Part shown: one piece after another, positions 1-6,125 of the stretch
Numbering within the stretch: position 1 is the first letter of the stretch
Layout: every line of letters begins with the position of its first letter
Assembly (NCBI GenBank): GCA_964648695.1
Contig: CAZYLH010000049.1
Location: 1 to 10,181, forward strand
Direction: 5' to 3'
From: UBA4292 sp964648695
GTDB lineage: Bacteria > Bacillota > Clostridia > Lachnospirales > Lachnospiraceae
DNA length: 10,181 nucleotides
Notes under the pieces: generated by a model
The model's input: the letters and a program-made list of their open reading frames with translations, nothing else
What the model was told of the DNA's origin: nothing
Databases searched by the model: none
Program-made: the position numbers and the translations under genes

Positions 1-35
1 TTACATAAATTTTTAACATTCAAGATAGTTGACAC
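1..35 (-). CDS. 5' end of a probable ABC transporter ATP-binding protein (partial, runs off the left edge)
   Basis: On the minus strand a GTG codon at 35-33 is preceded by GGAGG (43-47) with a 7-base spacer, a near-ideal ribosome binding site. The frame stays open to the edge and reads MSTILNVKNLC. This is the usual opening of an ABC transporter ATPase, the first beta strand in the style 'xxILxVKNLxK' that leads into the A-loop. Only 11 full codons are visible, so no Walker motif can be checked and the subfamily is open. A strong promoter (128-156) lies about 90 bases upstream, so the gene need not depend on polC transcription. The family call is inference from the N-terminal pattern; the start site itself is well supported. 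Confidence 0.55.
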   Translation of the reverse strand, partial: MSTILNVKNLC

Positions 36-120
36 TGTATTTCCTCCGTATAGTTATAACTGTTTAATTTCGCAACATAATCCTGCGCTGTGTGATAAAT
101 CCAGGCATTTATTATGATTA

Positions 121-156
121 CATTGGAATTATAGCCTCGATTACAAATAAAATCAA
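121..156 (-). promoter_or_regulatory. Sigma-A-type promoter for the left-edge ABC gene
   Basis: On the minus strand, TTGATT (156-151) and a perfect TATAAT (133-128) are separated by exactly 17 bases, placing the start of transcription near 121. The leader to the GTG start would be about 86 bases. It begins only about 14 bases after the polC stop, so it separates the ABC gene from the polC unit. Confidence 0.65.
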
Positions 157-169
157 TAGCATCACGCTC

Positions 170-3100
170 TCACACCATCCCAAGATCAAAAAGTGAATAT
201 TGATTGCTCTCCGGCAAATCCCCCAAAAGCCCAAGCTCCGCCATCTTGTCTACAAGGGTCTGGCTGATCTTTGCCCTGTTTTTTACATCCTCCCTGGAGA
301 CAAACGGCCCCGCCTTTGCGGCCAGCTCCATGCTCTCCGCCGCTTTTCCTCCCATGCCGTCAATGGAAGAAAATGAAGGCATGATCTTTCCGTCAATTAT
401 CTGGAAGCGCTGCGCGCTTGCCCTGTATATATCTATTGGCATAAAGTCATATCCTCTCGCAAACATCTCCTGCACAATTCGCATATCCTTTAAAGTATCC
501 TGCTCCTTATTTGTTAAACTGTCCTTTCTATTCCAGTAATCACGAACCAGCCTAAGGAGCTTATCCTGCCCCATGCACATCAGCTCATATGAAAAGCCAG
601 TTGCGCGGATAGAAAAATATGCAGCGTAGTATGCAAGCGGGTAATGGACTTTACAGTATCCGATCCTCCATGCGCTCATAACATATGCCGCAGCGTGGGC
701 CTTCGGAAACATGTATTTTATCTTTTTGCAGGACCAAATATACCAGTCAGGCACACCGTGCTCAACCATATCCTTTTCCCATTCTTCGCTTAAGCCCTTA
801 CCCTTTCTGACAGATTCCATGATTGAGAAGGCCTCCTCCTTATCAAGCCCCATCTGTATAAGATATGTCATTATGTCATCTCGCGTACAGACCGCTGTCG
901 CTATGGTTGCACGCCCCTCCTGGATCAGTGTCTGGGCGTTTCCAAGCCACACATCCGTGCCGTGGGCAAGGCCGGAGATGCGCACCAGATCCGCAAAGCA
1001 CGTGGGCTTTGCATCGATAACCATCTGCATAGCAAAATCCGTGCCAAACTCCGGGATCCCTAAAGCGCCGATCGTGCAGTTTGTCAGCTGATCCGGTGTT
1101 ATCCCAAGAACCTCCGTGCTCTGAAACAGGCTCATAACCTCCTTCGAATCAAGCGGAAAGGTACTGGGGTCAATGCCTGTAAGGTCATGGAGCATGCGTA
1201 TCATGGTCGGATCATCGTGCCCCAAAATATCCAGCTTTAAAAGGTTATGGTCTATGGAGTGATAGTCAAAGTGCGTGGTGACAGTGGATGTAGTGGTGTC
1301 GTTTGCCGGGTGCTGAACTGGCGTGAAGGTGTAAATCTCCTCACCTAAAGGCAGGACGATAATACCGCCCGGGTGCTGTCCGGTGGAGCGGCGCACTCCC
1401 ACGCAGCCTGTGACAAGGCGGTTAATCTCCGCTGGACGCTTGTGAACACCGCGCTCCTCATAGTAATTTTTTACAAAGCCAAAAGCTGTCTTATCCGCCA
1501 TGGTTGAGATTGTACCCGCGCGATAAGTCTGCCCTGCTCCAAAGATAACCTCCGTGTAGGCGTGCGCCTTACTCTGATACTCTCCGGAAAAGTTAAGGTC
1601 AATATCCGGCTCCTTGTTTCCCTTAAAGCCAAGGAATGTCTCAAACGGAATGTCAAAGCCGTCCTTTTTTAGCTTCGTTCCACAGACGGGGCACATTTTA
1701 TCCGGCATATCACAGCCAGCTCCGCCGGCATATTTTTTCACATCATCCGAGTCAAAATCACTGTACTTGCAGTTCTCACAGTAGTAGTGGGGACTTAAGG
1801 GATTCACCTCAGTAATACCGGACATGGTCGCAACAAATGAGGAGCCAACAGAGCCCCTGGAGCCAACCATGTACCCGTCCTCGTTTGACTTATGCACCAG
1901 CTTCTGGGCAATGATATACATCACCGCAAAGCCGTTTGATATGATGGAGTTAAGCTCGCGCTCAAGCCTCTCCTTTACAACCTCCGGCAAGGGATCTCCG
2001 TACATAGCCGTGGCATTTTTATAGCATAGATCCCTTAAAATCCTATCAGAGTCCGGTATCACCGGAGGGCATTTATCCGGGCGCACCGGGGTGATATAGT
2101 CACAGCGGTCGGCAATCAGATTTGTGTTTTTTACCACAACCTCATAGGCTTTCTCCGCCCCTAAATAGGAAAATTCTTCCAGCATCTCCTCCGTGGTGCG
2201 AAGATACAAAGGCGCCTGAGTGTCCGCGTCGTCAAACCCCTTTCCCGCCATGATAATCCGGCGATAAACCTCATCCTCCGGGTTTATAAAGTGCGCATCG
2301 CACGTGGCGCACACGGGCTTATTAAGCTGCTCTCCAAGGCTTACTACCCTGCGGTTTAAATCCTGTAAATCCTCCTCAGAGTGCATGTTGTAATCTTCCT
2401 TATCAAGCATAAAGAGATTATTTTTAATAGGCTGAATTTCTAAATAGTCATAAAATCCTGCAATGCGCATTATCTCCTCCTCTGACTCTCCGCGCACCAT
2501 CGCCCTGATAAGCTCTCCAGCCTCACAGGCAGAGCCGATGATAATCCCCTCCCGGTACTTTGCTAACATACTCTTTGGGATACGTGGCCTTCTGGAAAAA
2601 TAGTCCAGATGCGCCATGGACACCAACCTGTACAGATTTATTCTTCCCGTGATATTTGCAGCAAGAAGAATGATGTGATATGTAGGTAACTTTTTTATGG
2701 TGTCCGCACCGATAACAGAGCGCTCCTCCATCTGGTCAAGGTTCTCAACGCCCTGCTCTCTCATACTCTCGCAAAGCTTTATAAAAATCTGGCCGCAACA
2801 CTTAGCATCATCCACCGCCCGGTGGTGGTTCTCTAAGGATATGCCAAGCTCCTTTGCCACATTGTCAAGCTTAAAACGGCTCATATGCTTTAGCTCCGCC
2901 CTCGCCATCCCAAGCGTGTCCACATATGTGGGCCTAAAGTCCACACCCATATCCCTTGCCTTCTGGGTGATAAAGCTCATATCAAAATCCGCATTGTGCG
3001 CAACCAAAACGCAGTCCGCGCAAAAATCTAAAAACGCCGGGAGAACTTCGCTGATTTCAGGTGCATCCATCACCATGCCATCATTTATACCAGTCAGCTT

Positions 3101-4729
3101 TTCAATCTGAAACGGGATCGGAACCCTTGGATTTATAAAGCTTGAAAAGTGGTCTATCACTTTGCCGCCTGAAATCTTTACCGCCCCTATCTCTATAATC
3201 TGATTTTTCACTGGGGAAAATCCGGTGGTCTCTATATCAAAAGCCACAAAGGTTTGATCTGCGATAAACTGCCCCTTAGATCTGGTCACCGTGTGCTTCA
3301 TATCATCCACAAGATACCCTTCACAGCCATATATCACCTTAAACGGGTCGTTTTTCTCAAGCGCATGATAGCTTTCCGTAAATGCATGAACCACACCGTG
3401 GTCAGTGATGGCAAGAGCCTGATGCCCCCAGCCTTTAACGATTTTTATGATATCCTTCGCGTCTGCCACCGCATCCATCTCGCTCATCTTGGTGTGGCAG
3501 TGAAGCTCCACCCTCTTTACGGGCGCGTTATCTTTTCTGTGCTCTCTAAAATCCTCTCCTTTTCTCACTCCGGAAATGGAGCCGATGGCGTAGTCCTTTT
3601 CATAGGTGTCAAACATGCACACGCCCTTTAGCTCAATAAAAGCGCCCACCTTAAAATCCGCCGTAAACTCATCCTTAAACTCAGCGTTTAGGAAGATCTT
3701 AACCATAATCGAATCTGTAAAATCCGACAGTGAAAAGAGGATGAGAAGCTTGTCTTTGTTTCGTAGCTCCCTGATATCAAGTGATGATATCTGACCGTGT
3801 ATCGCCACCAGCCCTAAATCGCCGTTTATATCCTCTATGGGTGTATACTCATGCTCCTCAAATGCGCGTCCATAGATATACCCCTCCTCATCCGTGTATT
3901 TATAATGACGGGTTCTTGCCTGATCCTTACCGCCAACTCGGTTAGAACGGTTCTTAGCGTTCTTTTGGCTGTTCTGAGTGGGATCGTCCGTCTGTTTGCC
4001 GTTATGGCTTAGATTCCCTTCCTTTGGATGAGGCACCTCAGGTGCTTCCTCCTTTACATCGTTCCAGGGCAGGGGCTCGTTATCCTCGTAATTTACGGCA
4101 TTATCCGCATAATCTACAACATTATTCTCATAATCCGCTCTATTAGCATTCTCATAATCTACCGTATTACTTACTTCATCTTTGTTTATAGTATCCGACC
4201 GGGAACCCCCTCTAACCTTCTCTTTTTCCTTATACGCTAATTTAACCTCCGTCTCAAAGCCGCAACGCTCCAGTAAGATCTTATAAATTCTCTGCTCTAT
4301 GAGGTGTGAAACCCTGTGCACCATGTAGTTGTCACTCACCGTCACGGTAAGTACATCGCCAGAAAGCTCCCAATCAGAGTAAAGTAACATGGTATAGTGC
4401 GCCATGTTGGTTTCCTTAAAATCCTCCAAAATGCTGTCTTTATACTCCTCTAGGAGTATCGGAAGCGTATACTGATCCGAGAGATTAAAATGCTCTATCA
4501 CCTGTATCTGCACCGGCTCATTATAAAAAAGCTGCCTCTTTATCTCCTGCTCTAAGCGGTGAATTAGATATTTAGGTATAAGCATATTGGCATTCAGATA
4601 GATTCTGACGATGGTGCGATTTTCGGCGTAATTTATCTTCATGATCTCTGTCTGCTCAAAAATCTCCATCAGTGACTTGGCGTTTGTCAAATCAAGTCCC
4701 GGAAATGCCCTGTTAAAAGGTGTAGTCAT
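170..4729 (-). CDS. polC: DNA polymerase III alpha subunit, Gram-positive type (PolC)
   Basis: Replicative DNA polymerase with its own 3'-5' proofreading exonuclease; acts at the replication fork with the beta clamp. Visible order: N-terminal domain (about 1-170), variable linker (about 171-300), OB fold (about 303-390), PHP domain (H410, H412, D443, H444) split by a DEDDh exonuclease (about 490-655; D498, E500, D583, H636, D641), then the polymerase core. The nucleotide-binding segment GSRGSVGSSF is at 957-965 and the catalytic aspartates are D1042, D1044 and D1167. A zinc knuckle uses C984, C987, C1013 and C1016. The C-terminal end (LPESNQYSLF) resembles other PolC tails, so the protein is complete. 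The ATG at 4729 follows AGGAG with a 6-base spacer. At 1519 residues it is about 80 longer than Bacillus PolC (about 1437), mostly from the linker, which carries tandem DYEN-like repeats. It lies 85 bases downstream of the lactonase gene and is probably co-transcribed. Confidence 0.98.
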   Translation of the reverse strand: MTTPFNRAFPGLDLTNAKSLMEIFEQTEIMKINYAENRTIVRIYLNANMLIPKYLIHRLEQEIKRQLFYNEPVQIQVIEHFNLSDQYTLPILLEEYKDSILEDFKETNMAHYTMLLYSDWELSGDVLTVTVSDNYMVHRVSHLIEQRIYKILLERCGFETEVKLAYKEKEKVRGGSRSDTINKDEVSNTVDYENANRADYENNVVDYADNAVNYEDNEPLPWNDVKEEAPEVPHPKEGNLSHNGKQTDDPTQNSQKNAKNRSNRVGGKDQARTRHYKYTDEEGYIYGRAFEEHEYTPIEDINGDLGLVAIHGQISSLDIRELRNKDKLLILFSLSDFTDSIMVKIFLNAEFKDEFTADFKVGAFIELKGVCMFDTYEKDYAIGSISGVRKGEDFREHRKDNAPVKRVELHCHTKMSEMDAVADAKDIIKIVKGWGHQALAITDHGVVHAFTESYHALEKNDPFKVIYGCEGYLVDDMKHTVTRSKGQFIADQTFVAFDIETTGFSPVKNQIIEIGAVKISGGKVIDHFSSFINPRVPIPFQIEKLTGINDGMVMDAPEISEVLPAFLDFCADCVLVAHNADFDMSFITQKARDMGVDFRPTYVDTLGMARAELKHMSRFKLDNVAKELGISLENHHRAVDDAKCCGQIFIKLCESMREQGVENLDQMEERSVIGADTIKKLPTYHIILLAANITGRINLYRLVSMAHLDYFSRRPRIPKSMLAKYREGIIIGSACEAGELIRAMVRGESEEEIMRIAGFYDYLEIQPIKNNLFMLDKEDYNMHSEEDLQDLNRRVVSLGEQLNKPVCATCDAHFINPEDEVYRRIIMAGKGFDDADTQAPLYLRTTEEMLEEFSYLGAEKAYEVVVKNTNLIADRCDYITPVRPDKCPPVIPDSDRILRDLCYKNATAMYGDPLPEVVKERLERELNSIISNGFAVMYIIAQKLVHKSNEDGYMVGSRGSVGSSFVATMSGITEVNPLSPHYYCENCKYSDFDSDDVKKYAGGAGCDMPDKMCPVCGTKLKKDGFDIPFETFLGFKGNKEPDIDLNFSGEYQSKAHAYTEVIFGAGQTYRAGTISTMADKTAFGFVKNYYEERGVHKRPAEINRLVTGCVGVRRSTGQHPGGIIVLPLGEEIYTFTPVQHPANDTTTSTVTTHFDYHSIDHNLLKLDILGHDDPTMIRMLHDLTGIDPSTFPLDSKEVMSLFQSTEVLGITPDQLTNCTIGALGIPEFGTDFAMQMVIDAKPTCFADLVRISGLAHGTDVWLGNAQTLIQEGRATIATAVCTRDDIMTYLIQMGLDKEEAFSIMESVRKGKGLSEEWEKDMVEHGVPDWYIWSCKKIKYMFPKAHAAAYVMSAWRIGYCKVHYPLAYYAAYFSIRATGFSYELMCMGQDKLLRLVRDYWNRKDSLTNKEQDTLKDMRIVQEMFARGYDFMPIDIYRASAQRFQIIDGKIMPSFSSIDGMGGKAAESMELAAKAGPFVSREDVKNRAKISQTLVDKMAELGLLGDLPESNQYSLFDLGMV
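4076..4162 (-). repeat. Four tandem 21-24 bp repeats inside polC (DYEN-type peptide repeat)
   Basis: Residues 190-218 of PolC read as four consecutive units VDYENANR, ADYENNV, VDYADNA and VNYEDNE. At DNA level these are one 24-base and three 21-base units, each beginning with GTA or GCG followed by GATTAT or a close variant. All preserve the reading frame. The repeats sit in the linker between the N-terminal domain and the OB fold, rich in Asp, Asn and Tyr and presumably unstructured. Confidence 0.75.
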
Positions 4730-4754
4730 TTTTTACTCCTGCCATTAAACTAAA

Positions 4755-4784
4755 CTAAAGCCCAAGGCGCATAAATGCATCCAT
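4755..4784 (-). CDS. Possible 9-residue leader ORF upstream of polC
   Basis: On the minus strand AGGAG (4794-4790) is followed after 5 bases by ATG (4784), giving the short frame MDAFMRLGL and a TAG stop at 4757-4755. The stop is about 15 bases before the polC AGGAG. The start codon lies inside a hairpin-forming segment (4759-4789). The RBS is good but slightly close, and so short an ORF can arise by chance. It could be a leader peptide, a translational coupling device or nothing. Confidence 0.3.
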   Translation of the reverse strand: MDAFMRLGL

Positions 4785-4789
4785 GGGCT
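4759..4789 (-). terminator. Hairpin between the lactonase gene and polC; weak terminator or attenuator
   Basis: On the minus strand AGCCCA (4789-4784) can pair with TGGGCT (4764-4759), with further GG/CC and GCA/TGC pairs closing towards the centre. It is followed by a broken T-rich tail, TTTAGTTTAGTTTAA. The stem is interrupted and the T tract is not continuous, so full termination is unlikely. Partial termination or modulation of polC expression is plausible. Confidence 0.35.
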
Positions 4790-4814
4790 CTCCTGTCTAT
4801 AGTACGGTGTTATA

Positions 4815-5861
4815 TCAAAGACGGATAATCACACCGCAGTTTGGATTATCACACACGTAAGGTCTGTCGTTCATCACAATGTACTTGTCATCGTAATGGA
4901 TCCTGAAAGATGTAATACTTCCGGAAACATTGTTCACGCAGATGATATTATTCTCGTCCGGAAACAGTTCAATATCCTTCGGATACTCCCCGCTTATGGG
5001 AAGAACAAATTTCTGATACAGCAGACCGTCATCCTCGTGGCGCTCAAACATCACCAGGGTGTTGCTGCCGGCGTTGCTTGCAAAGACGTATTTGCCGTCA
5101 TAGCTCACCTTTACCACGCACGCCACACTTATCTCATCGCTCTTATGCGGAATGGTTGAGACAAGCTGCTTAAAGGTAAATTCCGGTCTGGTGCCGCAAT
5201 CCTCATAGTTATATACAACAATATAGGTCTTCTTCTCACCCATCAGATACATATGCCTTCCGTCCGGAGAGAAGGTTATGTGTCTTGGCGATGAATCTAT
5301 CTCACAGCGGATAATGTCCACAAACTCCAAACTTCCGGTAGAATAGTCAACCCTAAAGACCTTTACCTGATCGATACCGGAGCTTACAACGCAGAGATAT
5401 TTTTCATCCGGAGTCAGGCACACACAGCTGATATGAGGCCTGAAATTCCCCTCAACCACATTTCCATAGCCCTGCTCAAAAAAATAGTCCGTGATCTCCC
5501 CCGCAGCGCCGTTCTCATCTATGCGCAAAACGGTTACTTTTCCGTCATGATAGCCTGCCACAAAGACATATCTGTTTTTACTGTCAACACAGACAAATCT
5601 ACCTCTCATTCCCCTGATCGTGGCAACCCCGATAGGAGTAAGATCCCCCTGTGGGCTTATTGAAAAACTGGCGATGCCTTCATCCACCACCGCATAGAGA
5701 TACTTTTTATCCGCAGAAACACACAGATATGAGCAATTATTTACGCTAATCTCAGATCTCTTTAAAAGCTTTCCGTTTTTTTCATCAACGTCAAAGACCG
5801 TTATCCCCTTGCTGTTTCCATAGTTGGTGTAAGAACCAACATATGCCACACACTTTTCCAT
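4815..5861 (-). CDS. Lactonase-family seven-bladed beta-propeller protein (6-phosphogluconolactonase-like fold)
   Basis: A 348-residue soluble protein with no signal peptide or membrane segment, so cytoplasmic. It opens with CVAYVGSYT (4-12) and shows repeated blade signatures: DKKYLYAVVD (51-60), PDEKYLCVVSSGID (151-164), SPRHITFSPDGRHMYLMGE (191-209), SYDGKYVFASNAGSNT (253-268) and GEYPKDIELFPD (291-302). These match the Lactonase family (PF10282), which includes the YbhE/YkgB-type 6-phosphogluconolactonases. The usual 'PHxH' element is only PH (142-143, followed by I-S), while SPRH and the later 'SN' and 'P-K-D' elements are kept, so substrate and activity are uncertain. Cysteines are frequent, including a C-terminal CDNPNC. 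I chose the ATG at 5861, preceded by GCGGTGA at RBS distance, over an in-frame GTG at 5870 that lacks an RBS. It is first in the unit with polC. Confidence 0.85.
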   Translation of the reverse strand: MEKCVAYVGSYTNYGNSKGITVFDVDEKNGKLLKRSEISVNNCSYLCVSADKKYLYAVVDEGIASFSISPQGDLTPIGVATIRGMRGRFVCVDSKNRYVFVAGYHDGKVTVLRIDENGAAGEITDYFFEQGYGNVVEGNFRPHISCVCLTPDEKYLCVVSSGIDQVKVFRVDYSTGSLEFVDIIRCEIDSSPRHITFSPDGRHMYLMGEKKTYIVVYNYEDCGTRPEFTFKQLVSTIPHKSDEISVACVVKVSYDGKYVFASNAGSNTLVMFERHEDDGLLYQKFVLPISGEYPKDIELFPDENNIICVNNVSGSITSFRIHYDDKYIVMNDRPYVCDNPNCGVIIRL

Positions 5862-5875
5862 GATTTTCACCGCTC

Positions 5876-5899
5876 AGCTTGTCGTCGCCACCGCAAGCT
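5876..5899 (-). promoter_or_regulatory. Inverted repeat just upstream of the lactonase start
   Basis: On the minus strand AGCTTG (5899-5894) and CAAGCT (5881-5876) form a 6-bp stem around a 12-base loop, ending about 15 bases before the ATG. If it forms in the mRNA it would sit beside the ribosome binding site. Short; may be incidental. Confidence 0.25.
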
Positions 5900-5924
5900 T
5901 ACCTTTCATGTCTGTTTCACGTCT

Positions 5925-5939
5925 CCGCCAAAAAGGCGG
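5925..5939 (-). promoter_or_regulatory. Small GC hairpin near the 5' end of the lactonase/polC transcript
   Basis: CCGCC-TTTTT-GGCGG on the minus strand forms a 5-bp all-GC stem with a 5-T loop. It starts about 8 bases after the predicted start of transcription (about 5947). Such 5'-terminal stems often stabilise mRNA. There is no following T-run, so it is not a terminator. Confidence 0.4.
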
Positions 5940-5946
5940 CATATGT

Positions 5947-5982
5947 ATGTATAAGTGTACATCATCTTAGAGATTTTCTCAA
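5947..5982 (-). promoter_or_regulatory. Promoter for the lactonase-polC unit
   Basis: On the minus strand TTGAGA (5982-5977) and TACACT (5959-5954) are separated by exactly 17 bases; predicted start near 5947, leader about 85 bases. The -35 box is good (4/6) and the -10 box moderate (4/6). It is back to back with the ABC-F promoter, the two -35 boxes being 28 bases apart. Confidence 0.5.
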
Positions 5983-6010
5983 TATTTTTCCCGCAAAATT
6001 TTCAAAACTC

Positions 6011-6046
6011 TTGCGCATTCCGGGCATTGCTGGTACTATGATACAA
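6011..6046 (+). promoter_or_regulatory. Extended -10 promoter for the ABC-F gene
   Basis: TTGCGC (6011-6016), a 17-base spacer and TACTAT (6034-6039) preceded by TGG, giving an extended -10 element. Start of transcription is expected near 6046, leaving a leader of about 75 bases before the ATG at 6122. Confidence 0.6.
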
Positions 6047-6059
6047 GTGCCAAAAAGTT

Positions 6060-6125
6060 ATGCAGATTTTTTATAAGCATGGCTTCACAGCGCGACCTAT
6101 AAGTATTCAGGAGGTATCTGCATGA
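6060..6125 (+). CDS. Possible 21-residue leader ORF overlapping the ABC-F start by ATGA
   Basis: An ATG at 6060 opens a 21-codon frame beginning MQIFYKHGF and ending IQEVSA. Its TGA stop (6123-6125) overlaps the ABC-F ATG (6122) in a 4-base ATGA junction, the classic arrangement for translational coupling. No clear ribosome binding site precedes it (only AAAAAG), and the ORF would start about 14 bases into the transcript. A frame of this length is not rare by chance, so support rests on the exact ATGA overlap and position in the leader. Confidence 0.25.
   Translation: MQIFYKHGFTARPISIQEVSA

Noticed and set aside
20..169. Open frame of about 49 codons continuing in the polC frame after its TGA stop
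   Set aside because: It has no usable start codon or RBS, the polC C-terminus is already complete at the TGA, and the stretch contains a consensus promoter for the next gene. Most likely open by chance.
4076..4162. CRISPR-like array
   Set aside because: Units are adjacent 21-24 bp coding repeats with no spacers, inside polC.
4028..4240. Plus-strand ORF rich in Ile opposite polC
   Set aside because: It is the reverse of the tandem repeat and linker of polC; its hydrophobic look comes from complementing Asp/Asn/Tyr codons, and it has no RBS.
5862..5870. Lactonase start at GTG (5870)
   Set aside because: No RBS; the GGTGA around this GTG is itself well placed as the RBS for the ATG at 5861.
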